Below are positions 41,329 to 48,013 of a stretch of DNA of 48,013 nucleotides, one piece after another. The stretch is from Flavobacteriales bacterium (GTDB taxonomy: Bacteria > Bacteroidota > Bacteroidia > Flavobacteriales_F > PHOS-HE28): assembly GCA_020437875.1 (NCBI GenBank), contig JAGQVR010000003.1, positions 1 to 48,013 of the forward strand, in the 5' to 3' direction. Positions within the stretch are counted from its first letter, which is position 1. The number at the start of each line of letters is the position of its first letter. Both the position numbers and the translations under genes were made by a program. Below the pieces are notes generated by a model. The model worked only from the letters and a program-made list of their open reading frames with translations, searched no databases and was not told the origin of the DNA.

Positions 41329-42361
41329 GCCCCAGAGAATGGCGCTCCCAGGCCCAGGCGGAGCGCATCACCTCGTCCAGGTCACGACGCGCCTCCCAGC
41401 CCAGGAGCCGGTTCGATCGCCCGGTGTCGGACCAGACGGCCTCGACATCCCCTGCACGTCGCGGCCCCAGCTGGTAGTTCAAGCTCACGCCGCTCACCTT
41501 TTCGAAGGCGGCGATCGCCTCCAGCACGCTCACACCGTTACCCGTGCCCAGGTTGATGACCTCATGTGGTTCGGTCATCTCCCCTCCGAAGGTGCGTTCG
41601 AGCGCCGAGATATGGGCATCGGCGATGTCGGACACGTGCACATAATCCCTTATGCACGAACCGTCGCGTGTGGCATAATCCGTTCCATGGACATGCATGA
41701 CCGGCAGCCTCCCGCTTGCGGTGCGTGTGATCACAGGCACCAAGCTGCTCGGCGGGTCGGTCGGGTCCTCGCCGTTCAGCCCGCTCACATGCGCACCCGC
41801 CGGGTTGAAGTAGCGCAACGAGATGGCCCGCATACCGGCTTGCACCCGGACATGGTCCGCCACGATGCGTTCCCCGATCTGCTTGGTGTAGGCATACGGC
41901 GATTCCGCCACACTGAGGACACTATCCTCCCGCACCGGCATCTCCGAGATGTTGCCATAGACGGAGCACGACGACGAGAAGATGAAGTTGGTGATCCCCC
42001 GCTCCTGGCACACCAGCAGGATGTTGAGCAGGGACTCGATGTTGTTGTGGTAGTACTTGTGCGGGTCCGCAACGGATTCAGGCACCGACTTGTAGGCGGC
42101 GAAGTGGATCACGCCAGCGATGTCCGGTTCCTTATCCATCGCGCGATCGAGCGCGGTGCGATCGCACAGGTCCACGGCATGGTTCCGCACCTTCCTTCCG
42201 GTGATCCGCTCGATGCGATCGAAGGCCGCCGGTGTGGAGTTCCCGAAATGGTCGATCGACACCACGTCGCCCGGCCATTTGGCAAGCAGTTCGATGATCG
42301 TGTGCGATCCGATGTAGCCGGCACCTCCGGTGACGAGGATGCTCCTATCACTTCTTCCCAT
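41303..42361 (-). CDS. galE: UDP-glucose 4-epimerase
   Basis: A 352-residue extended short-chain dehydrogenase. The NAD-binding motif is VTGGAGYIGSHT (about residues 10-21), followed by HFAAYKSVPESV and SSSCSVYGN with the catalytic serine. The Y-x-x-x-K pair lies in SPYAYTKQIGE. LRYFNPAGAH and RDYVHVSDIADAH complete the GalE pattern. It interconverts UDP-glucose and UDP-galactose, or the N-acetyl forms, supplying donors for the polysaccharide. The start overlaps the upstream GT4 gene by 14 nt, making it the third gene of a minus-strand operon from 45067. The 3' end overlaps the convergent GT2 gene. Confidence 0.95.
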   Translation of the reverse strand: MGRSDRSILVTGGAGYIGSHTIIELLAKWPGDVVSIDHFGNSTPAAFDRIERITGRKVRNHAVDLCDRTALDRAMDKEPDIAGVIHFAAYKSVPESVADPHKYYHNNIESLLNILLVCQERGITNFIFSSSCSVYGNISEMPVREDSVLSVAESPYAYTKQIGERIVADHVRVQAGMRAISLRYFNPAGAHVSGLNGEDPTDPPSSLVPVITRTASGRLPVMHVHGTDYATRDGSCIRDYVHVSDIADAHISALERTFGGEMTEPHEVINLGTGNGVSVLEAIAAFEKVSGVSLNYQLGPRRAGDVEAVWSDTGRSNRLLGWEARRDLDEVMRSAWAWERHSLGLTDPAEGS

Positions 42362-43568
42362 AGATGGTCATGTATATCTGTTCGGCGATCCCGAAGCTGC
42401 GGTATCGGACGGCCACGGCCCTGATCCGATCGGTGAGTTCCTGGTGCTCCACACTGGTCAGCAGATGGTCGATCGTGCGTATCGCCTTCTCATAGGCAAT
42501 CTCATCAAGTCCCTCGAGCACCGCGCCGATGCCGTTCTCCGCGATGATACGTGAATCATCCGAGATGTCCGGGGTGATGATGACCGGAAGCCCCAAGGCC
42601 CAGTACTCCCCGTCCTTGATCGGCGTGCAAAACCGCTTCGTAGGAACGCTCCGCACCGGTGTGATCGCCACATCGGCAAGTCCCATGTACCGCGGCATGT
42701 CCGCATGCGGCACGAAGCGGATGGTGAACATCCTGGGGTCAAGGCCGGCCTTCGACATGAAGGGCAGCAGTTCCTCCGGATCATGACCTGTGAGCAGCAG
42801 CACTTGGAGCCGATCACCCCAATACCGGCGTGCCACCGCGAACAGGTCGAAGACCTCCTGATCCAGGTAGATCCCGCCGAACTTGCCGGCATATACCAGC
42901 ACGATCCGCCCTTCAAGGCCCAGCTCCTTCAGCGATACTGGGTCCTTCCGATGCCGTACGGAGAAGGCATCCAGGTCCACGCAGGCGGGCTTCACGTGGA
43001 AGGGCTTGTCCTTCACACCGTACTTGCGCTCGGCATACTCCCGCATCCCCGCCGCCGCAGCGATGAGCACTTTCGCACGCCGGCTCTGCCATCGCTCCCA
43101 CCGGAAGAGCACCTTGAACGCCAGGCCATCGCGCCGCCAGGTACCGTTCTCCACCATCGCCTCGGCATGTGGCTCATAGCTGTCCAGGATCAGTGGCCGG
43201 CCGGTAAGGACCGACAGGATGTGTCCCAACATGCCCGCCGGGGTGCACCAAGCATGGATGGTATCGATACGTTCCCGTCGGATAAGTCGCGCGCAATGCC
43301 ACAGCACGCGCAGGATCATCGGGACCGCCCGTGTTCCGAAGGGCGCGTACCTGAACGGATGCACCACCACCCCTTGCTCCGATGACAGCAGGGATGGAGC
43401 ACCACCTTTTTCCAAGGTGACAAGATGGACCGTGCTCCCCACCGGGAGCGCCTTCAGCATCAACCGGACGTAGGGCAGGGTGTACGCCTGGATGAGCGCA
43501 TCGGAAAAGCTCCAATAAGTGAGCACCAGGACCTGTCGGGGAGGTCGAACCGATGGAGGATCGGTCAT
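42348..43568 (-). CDS. GT4 family glycosyltransferase
   Basis: A 406-residue GT-B enzyme. The start at 43568 (MTDPPSVRPPRQ) shares ATGA with the stop of the polymerase-like gene; an ATG at 43592 would overlap more. The N-terminal domain has VLVLTYWSFSDALIQAYTLPYV and IDTIHAWCTPAGMLGHIL. The C-terminal domain has VLVYAGKFGGIYLDQEVF, ADVAITPVRSVPTKRFCTPIKDGEYWALGLPVI and the catalytic-site acidic residues around KDGEYW. It lies between the Wzy-like gene and galE. The donor may be the UDP-Gal(NAc) made by GalE, which is only an inference from linkage. Confidence 0.88.
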   Translation of the reverse strand: MTDPPSVRPPRQVLVLTYWSFSDALIQAYTLPYVRLMLKALPVGSTVHLVTLEKGGAPSLLSSEQGVVVHPFRYAPFGTRAVPMILRVLWHCARLIRRERIDTIHAWCTPAGMLGHILSVLTGRPLILDSYEPHAEAMVENGTWRRDGLAFKVLFRWERWQSRRAKVLIAAAAGMREYAERKYGVKDKPFHVKPACVDLDAFSVRHRKDPVSLKELGLEGRIVLVYAGKFGGIYLDQEVFDLFAVARRYWGDRLQVLLLTGHDPEELLPFMSKAGLDPRMFTIRFVPHADMPRYMGLADVAITPVRSVPTKRFCTPIKDGEYWALGLPVIITPDISDDSRIIAENGIGAVLEGLDEIAYEKAIRTIDHLLTSVEHQELTDRIRAVAVRYRSFGIAEQIYMTIYGKK

Positions 43569-45067
43569 TTCGGTCGGTCGCTCGCGTTCCATTTACGGGC
43601 CCTGGCCTTGCGCTTGGCGGAGATGAGTTCGGGAATACCCTTCATATGCGCCGTACCCATCATGAAGTCGGTCAGTTCAAAGCGAAGTTTGTTCTTCTTC
43701 ATCGCTCGTTTGATCTGCGACAGGAACACGATGATGTACATGGAGCAGATGAAGAAGGGCACCATGGGGATCTTGAAACGTACCAATGCACCGAAGTTCG
43801 GCGTGGATACACCGACAGCGAAGCCGAAGAGCAGGGCGAAGGTGAGGGACATGGTGATGATGGGCACACCGGCCATGCACTGGATGATGAAGCGCGGCCC
43901 GGCGCGTAACACGGCGAACACGGCGAACATCAGCACCCACAGGTTCTCCAAGCCGCTCAGGATCATGGTGAAGTTGTTGCACTCCCACAGGTAGGGGCGG
44001 AATATCGCCGCGTTCACCGCGATCGGGAATTTTGAGACCAGACCCAGCCAGGTACCATCGAACTCACCCACGTCGAAGCTGTTCGAGCCATAGGAGTCCA
44101 CACGGATCAGGTCCTGCTGGGTCGCCTCGATGGACTTCAAGGCACCGTCCAATGCGAAGTGGCCTGCGGATTCCCCCAGCTTGTTCAGGACGAACAAGGT
44201 CACCCCCACGAAGATCGCGATGGTGATGGGGAAGAGGACGAACTTGAAGAGCAGGTTGCGGACGCGTACGAGCCGGAAATAGAACAACCACAACAGGGTG
44301 GCGGAGATCAGTACCATGAAGATGTAGGGCTTCACCATCATCATCGCGGCGGCACTGAGCGCCATCACGACGGCGTTCTTCATGATCGCCCGCTTCTTGA
44401 AGAAGACCTCGTCCACCGCATGCACCCACCAGCACACGGCGCTGAAGGTGATGGTATCCTTCAACACCGGCGACCCCCAGAAAATGGATGATGGCATGAA
44501 GAGGAAACCGGTGGCCAGCTGGCCGCTGATCTGCGGGAAGTAACCGACGAATGTCCTGTAGCACGCCCAGATCCCGAAGAAGGAGAGCGTGGCCATGAGC
44601 ACATTGGTGAGCAGGAAACTCTTGAAGGTGAAAAATGTGACCACACTCGTCACGCGGAGCACGAAGAAGGTACGGTCGTCGAAGAACATGAACTGATAAG
44701 GCTTCGCGGTACTCAGGCTGTAGCGGGACCAAGCCTTCATGGAATTGTCGCCGGACACCATTTGCCGCACATACTCGAAAGGATCTTCAAGGGCCAGGTT
44801 GCGCATGGACAGCCCGGAGAAGAAATAGGCACCCGAATCGCCACCTCCATAGATGTAGAAATAGACGATGGAGAAGAACATGCTCGCCCCGATCTTCGCC
44901 AGAAGGGCTGAGATGTAGTACCTGTACTCCGGACCCTGTTTCAGCCTCAGGGCCTTCTGCCTCGCAAAGAAGATGTAAAGTATCGCGATGTATACCAGGG
45001 CCAGCAGGTACTCCCAATAATCAATGGTCTGCTCGCCATGGTAGAGTACGTTGATCAGTGGGAACAT
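43565..45067 (-). CDS. Polytopic membrane protein, candidate Wzy-like polysaccharide polymerase
   Basis: A 500-residue protein with about ten to twelve membrane helices and a periplasmic loop near residues 310-345 (RVDSYGSNSFDVGEFDGTW). The C-terminal helices (GVSTPNFGALVRFKIP, MVPFFICSMYIIVF) are followed by a basic cytoplasmic tail (KRAMKKNKLRFE, KRKARARKW). This fits proteins beside glycosyltransferases in Bacteroidota polysaccharide loci that are often taken as O-antigen or exopolysaccharide polymerases. Wzy proteins diverge so much that the function is inferred from topology and context. It is first in an operon with GT4 and galE and has a good -7 element 91 nt upstream. Confidence 0.75.
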   Translation of the reverse strand: MFPLINVLYHGEQTIDYWEYLLALVYIAILYIFFARQKALRLKQGPEYRYYISALLAKIGASMFFSIVYFYIYGGGDSGAYFFSGLSMRNLALEDPFEYVRQMVSGDNSMKAWSRYSLSTAKPYQFMFFDDRTFFVLRVTSVVTFFTFKSFLLTNVLMATLSFFGIWACYRTFVGYFPQISGQLATGFLFMPSSIFWGSPVLKDTITFSAVCWWVHAVDEVFFKKRAIMKNAVVMALSAAAMMMVKPYIFMVLISATLLWLFYFRLVRVRNLLFKFVLFPITIAIFVGVTLFVLNKLGESAGHFALDGALKSIEATQQDLIRVDSYGSNSFDVGEFDGTWLGLVSKFPIAVNAAIFRPYLWECNNFTMILSGLENLWVLMFAVFAVLRAGPRFIIQCMAGVPIITMSLTFALLFGFAVGVSTPNFGALVRFKIPMVPFFICSMYIIVFLSQIKRAMKKNKLRFELTDFMMGTAHMKGIPELISAKRKARARKWNASDRPK

Positions 45068-45158
45068 CGGAACCCAGGCAACGGCGGTGGATCGGCCGGA
45101 TCATGTGCATGAACAGCGGAACATATCCCGCATCTGCCTGACCTCCCCCCGTTCGCGC

Positions 45159-45166
45159 CAAAAGTA
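45159..45166 (-). promoter_or_regulatory. Candidate -7 element of the polymerase-galE operon
   Basis: TACTTTTG on the minus strand matches TAnnTTTG exactly. It ends 91 nt before the ATG at 45067, leaving a leader of about 85 nt in which I see no ORF or strong hairpin. Confidence 0.45.
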
Positions 45167-45234
45167 GTCGCGACCGAGATGCCTGCGATAGTCCTTCGTC
45201 GATACCGAAGGATATCCGATCTTACGGACGATAA

Positions 45235-46302
45235 ATGGTGACCGCACCCATGCACTGGCAATTGGTGGACGTGCTGCGCGGGATCGCGGTCCTGCTGGTC
45301 CTGTTCAGGCATCATCCCTATGGTGGTGTGCTCGGGCACGTGGGTTGGCTCGGGGTCGACCTCTTCTTCGTACTAAGTGGATTCCTTGTCTCCGGACTCA
45401 TCTTCGACGAGGAACGAGCAACTGGCCGCTTCAAGGCACTGCGCTTCCTGGTCCGTCGAGCATTCAAGATACAACCTTCCTTCCTGGTCCTCATCGGCGT
45501 AACGACCCTGGCCATGTGGGCCAGCGGCAGACAGGACCCACCGCTCAACTACGTCGCAGAACTCCTGTTCTTCCAGAACTATCACGAAGGCCTTTGGTCA
45601 CACACCTGGTCGCTCGCCGTGGAGGAACACTTCTACCTGATCCTGGTAGGATTGGCGGCGATACTGGGGAGCCTTCGGTTCACCTGGTCCCGATTCGTCG
45701 TGCTCTGCTCAGGCGGCATGATCCTGATAACACTCCTTAGAGCCCATCAACTGCTCACAGGGCCGTTCAGTACGCTCGAACACTTCTATCCGAGCCACCT
45801 GCGGATGGACTCCCTTCTGGCGGGTGTGCTACTGGCGGGCTGGCACCGCTATCGGTCCACCTCCTTCCATGCCTTCTTCCGCACAAGGCGGTGGATGCTC
45901 CTCGGTTCGATGGTCCCACTTCTGGCCCCGACCACCCTCCTGCCATTCGGTTCTTTCTGGATGTACACCATCGGTCTGAGCACTGCCTACATCGCCGGAA
46001 TGATCGCAGTTGGACTGGCGGTGACCGCCGAAGGTCACCCGGCCCGGTGGCGACCGATCACCACCCCTCTGGCTTGGGTCGGCGGGATCTCGTACAATAC
46101 CTACCTCTGGCATCTGTTCGTCCTGCTTGTGATCGAAATGGTCGCCGATGGCGCAGGTATGTCGGGCGGATCGCTCGAACTCGTGCTGTTCATCATCGCC
46201 GCTTTGATCACCGGGTGGGTGACCACCCGGCTGATCGAACGCCCAGCCCTGCGACTCCGGAACAGGATCGCACCCGCCTGGCAGCGCTCCACCCGGGCCT
46301 GA
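45235..46302 (+). CDS. Acyltransferase family 3 membrane protein
   Basis: A 355-residue integral membrane acyltransferase. The N-terminal VDVLRGIAVLLVLFRHHPYGG carries the family R and H residues. It is followed by GWLGVDLFFVLSGFLVSGLIF, FLVRRAFKIQPSFL and HTWSLAVEEHFYLILV, all conserved landmarks of the OafA/NodX group. About ten helices are visible. It is a single gene, divergent from the polymerase operon with 167 bp between starts; an internal ATG at 45250 (MHWQLVDVLRG) is an alternative start. It probably O-acylates the surface polysaccharide. It is closer to the classic OafA pattern than the acyltransferase at 38266-39291. Confidence 0.93.
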   Translation: MVTAPMHWQLVDVLRGIAVLLVLFRHHPYGGVLGHVGWLGVDLFFVLSGFLVSGLIFDEERATGRFKALRFLVRRAFKIQPSFLVLIGVTTLAMWASGRQDPPLNYVAELLFFQNYHEGLWSHTWSLAVEEHFYLILVGLAAILGSLRFTWSRFVVLCSGGMILITLLRAHQLLTGPFSTLEHFYPSHLRMDSLLAGVLLAGWHRYRSTSFHAFFRTRRWMLLGSMVPLLAPTTLLPFGSFWMYTIGLSTAYIAGMIAVGLAVTAEGHPARWRPITTPLAWVGGISYNTYLWHLFVLLVIEMVADGAGMSGGSLELVLFIIAALITGWVTTRLIERPALRLRNRIAPAWQRSTRA

Positions 46303-46335
46303 TCCGACAAGGAAGATCCGATCGTGTGTCGGATC
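46301..46335. repeat. Inverted repeat after the acyltransferase gene
   Basis: GATCCGACA (46301-46309) and TGTCGGATC (46327-46335) form a perfect 9-bp inverted repeat with a 17-nt spacer, beginning inside the stop codon. There is no T-run on either side. It may be a weak terminator or an mRNA-stabilising hairpin. The remainder of the gap to 46405 shows nothing else. Confidence 0.45.
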
Positions 46336-46405
46336 CTCAGCATGTAGCGCTCGGCATGACCGACGCCGCTCGAGACCGTTCGAACCGCTACAACGGTCCC
46401 GTTGG

Positions 46406-47365
46406 TCAGGATCCGGGAGGAGTGTCCCGATCGGGAGGCCCGTGAGCCAGGACATCGCGCTGAAGCCAGACGCTCAGTTGCATGCCCGTACCCGTCCGTC
46501 CCATGACCCACCTGAGAAGCGGATCCAGCGCACGCGGCATGTAGGTGGCACAAACATCGTATTCGTGCAGGGCCACCGTGTAACCCAACACCTTACCGTT
46601 CCGGTGAAAACTCTCAAGCCCGAATTCATACAAATGGAACGGCGAGTGCATCGGACTGATGTTCCCGACATAGTCGAGCCCCTGCACCCGGTAAGCTGCA
46701 TTGATGATCCTGTTGATCAACCAGCGGGATGATGGCACCTCGATGTGGATCACCCCGCCGGGAGCCAGCCACTGGAGCGCCTTGCCGATACTGGCGCTGG
46801 GATCGTACAGATGCTCCAGCACCGCGCCAAAGGTGATGAAATGGAAACGCCCGTGATCATACTCGATATGCTCCATATCACCCAGCTGCAACCGGTCCTT
46901 TCCTATCCCCATGCGCGCGATCGCCCGTTCGTAGAAAGGCACGGAAGGCTCGAACCCATGCGCCTCGAATCCAGCCCGTTCCAATGCGATCATCGCCTTG
47001 CCGAGACCAGCACCGATATCCAATGCCTGCATACCCGGTCCGGATCGTGCGATCGCCTTGAACCGGTCGATAGGTCGTTGGAAATAACCGTCGGAGACCT
47101 TGAAGTACTCCTCACGCCAATACGTTTCCGGAGGAACCCCGTAATGATCCTGCAGATCGAACGGTATGGGCTGCGGATCAGCGAAGATGAGGCCGCACCT
47201 GCCGCACTGGGCCACGGAAGTGGTGATGCCTCGCGATCGCCAGGGCCGCATCCCCTGGCTCCGATCGGCCCTTCGGCCGAGGATCCGATGGTCCGCCTGA
47301 GGTGCCCCGCACATGTTGCATGACCACACCGGGCGGAACTCATACCGTTTCACTCCATCTCCCAT
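46406..47365 (-). CDS. Class I SAM methyltransferase with N-terminal zinc-ribbon-like motif
   Basis: A 319-residue protein. The N-terminus has two CxxC pairs (SCNMCGAP at about residues 15-22 and QCGRCGLIF at about 54-62) that could form a zinc ribbon. The methyltransferase domain follows with ALDIGAGLGKAMIAL (about 112-126), GFEPSVPFYERA, FGAVLEHLYDPSASIGKAL and LAPGGVIHIEVPS. This layout is common for methyltransferases in O-antigen and sugar loci. The start at 47365 (MGDGVKRYEFRPVW) is preferred; the frame up to 47479 overlaps rlmH. The gene lies 73 nt after rlmH on the same strand. The 73-nt gap contains an AT-rich run (about 47402-47411) that may hold a promoter. The substrate is unknown. 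Confidence 0.88.
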   Translation of the reverse strand: MGDGVKRYEFRPVWSCNMCGAPQADHRILGRRADRSQGMRPWRSRGITTSVAQCGRCGLIFADPQPIPFDLQDHYGVPPETYWREEYFKVSDGYFQRPIDRFKAIARSGPGMQALDIGAGLGKAMIALERAGFEAHGFEPSVPFYERAIARMGIGKDRLQLGDMEHIEYDHGRFHFITFGAVLEHLYDPSASIGKALQWLAPGGVIHIEVPSSRWLINRIINAAYRVQGLDYVGNISPMHSPFHLYEFGLESFHRNGKVLGYTVALHEYDVCATYMPRALDPLLRWVMGRTGTGMQLSVWLQRDVLAHGPPDRDTPPGS

Positions 47366-47438
47366 GTTCTCTATGCTGTCGGAAGCCCTATGAACGCATC
47401 CAATATATATGGACGATCCTTTCGACCCAGGTTGCTCC

Positions 47439-47900
47439 TCAATGATGGTACGGGCTGCCTTGAAGTATGGCCACTGCACGGTACAGTTGCTCCGCGAAAA
47501 GGACGCGCACGAGCTGGTGCGGAAAGGTCATGGCCGATAAGGCCAGAACAAGATCGGCCCGCGCCCGCACCGCATCCGTCATCCCATAGGCACCACCGAT
47601 CACGAAGGTGACCTGTCGCACGCCCTGGTCCCGCCACTTACCCAGGCGCTCCGCGAACTGTGGGCTGGTGAGCTGCGCACCGCGCTCATCCAGCACCACC
47701 ACCTTCTCCCCCGGCTTCAAGGCCGCCAGGATCCGTTCACTTTCGGTGCGTTGCTGGTAGGCCGGGTCTCCGCGCCCGGCCTCGGGCAGGACCACCTGTT
47801 CCACGGGGAGGTTGCGCGCCAACCGGTCCAGGTAATGCTTCACACCATCGGTGACCAAGCCGCGCTCGCTTCGTCCAACCAGTAACAACCTGACTTCCAT
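47439..47900 (-). CDS. rlmH: 23S rRNA pseudouridine-1915 N3-methyltransferase
   Basis: A 153-residue SPOUT-family methyltransferase. The C-terminal knot is recognisable: VVLDERGAQLTSPQFAERL, VTFVIGGAYGMTDAVRARAD and LALSAMTFPHQLVRVLFAEQLYRA, ending GSPYHH, the invariant RlmH tail. It methylates pseudouridine 1915 in helix 69 of 23S rRNA, the helix that RluD-type enzymes modify; an rluD gene is in this window. The start at 47900 (MEVRLLLVG) is used; 47906 would add two residues. The longer frame to 47975 overlaps the divergent partial gene. Confidence 0.96.
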   Translation of the reverse strand: MEVRLLLVGRSERGLVTDGVKHYLDRLARNLPVEQVVLPEAGRGDPAYQQRTESERILAALKPGEKVVVLDERGAQLTSPQFAERLGKWRDQGVRQVTFVIGGAYGMTDAVRARADLVLALSAMTFPHQLVRVLFAEQLYRAVAILQGSPYHH

Positions 47901-47975
47901 GCCCATAGCACTGTTCGTAATTCCAAGCGGAAGGGGTTGGCCGCTTGGCCCGGTATTTGCCAAATTTCGGAACAA

Positions 47976-48013
47976 ATGAAGCGCTCGATGAACAGGTTCC
48001 CGCTGCTGTTCAC
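47976..48013 (+). CDS. Start of a divergent gene, cut by the window end
   Basis: An ATG at 47976 opens a frame reading MKRSMNRFPLLF to the last base without a stop. The basic start followed by hydrophobic residues resembles a signal peptide. Only 12 codons are present, so this is tentative. It is divergent from rlmH. Confidence 0.35.
   Translation, partial: MKRSMNRFPLLF

Noticed and set aside
41207..42424. 405-residue plus-strand open frame
   Set aside because: It is antisense to galE, which has its NAD-binding and catalytic motifs in place.
47400..47412. AATATATAT run as a repeat or promoter
   Set aside because: It is the only short AT-rich tract in the gap before the methyltransferase gene and does not match TAnnTTTG well; too short to call as a separate feature.
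1..48013. CRISPR array, tRNA, rRNA, insertion sequence or prophage
   Set aside because: I saw no regularly spaced direct repeats, cloverleaf-like segments, transposase or integrase motifs, or phage structural genes.

Overview
The window looks like a high-GC member of the Bacteroidota, most likely in or near the Flavobacteriales. Three secreted proteins carry type IX secretion C-terminal domains, two of type A and one gliding-associated (type B). There is a full-length but kinase-less PASTA protein next to rluD and ddl. Several gene starts are preceded by the Bacteroidota -7 promoter element TAnnTTTG, and Shine-Dalgarno-like sites are scarce. Respiration appears to use menaquinone. I saw no rRNA, tRNA, CRISPR array, insertion sequence or prophage gene.

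Positions 1-10.6 kb hold a RecB/AddA-like helicase-nuclease cut by the window start, an ElaA-type acetyltransferase, a large type B secreted PKD protein, a small conserved-looking hypothetical protein and the AddB-like nuclease partner. After these come a type A secreted protein with a strong terminator and an orphan OmpR-type response regulator.

Positions 10.6-18.5 kb form one tightly packed plus-strand menaquinone operon: hotdog thioesterase, menF, menD, menB, a secreted protein of unknown function, menA, menC, menE and a 71-residue membrane protein. Adjacent genes often share ATGA. Together they cover chorismate to demethylmenaquinone, except that no menH-like hydrolase is present.

Positions 18.5-24.4 kb are an envelope and housekeeping block. 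A minus-strand operon (PASTA protein, type A secreted protein, rluD) diverges from ddl, and rdgB overlaps the 3' end of ddl.

Positions 24.4-47.4 kb are a surface-polysaccharide region. It contains an fdtB/fdtA-like amino-deoxysugar pair, two polyprenyl-phosphate-type GT2 enzymes each paired with a methyltransferase, and two polytopic GT-C-like proteins. It also has a membrane-anchored methyltransferase, a tandem double GT4-like protein, a Wzx-like flippase, three further GT4 and one further GT2 enzymes, two acyltransferases, galE, a Wzy-like membrane protein and a zinc-ribbon methyltransferase. The parts fit a Wzx/Wzy-type O-antigen or exopolysaccharide pathway. I found no initiating phosphoglycosyltransferase, no chain-length regulator and no rmlA/rmlB here. 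The window ends with rlmH and the first codons of a divergent plus-strand gene.

I did not find a clearly new defence or mobile system. The most unusual items are the secreted protein embedded between menB and menA, the double glycosyltransferase in one polypeptide, and the nearly gap-free or overlapping convergent gene ends.
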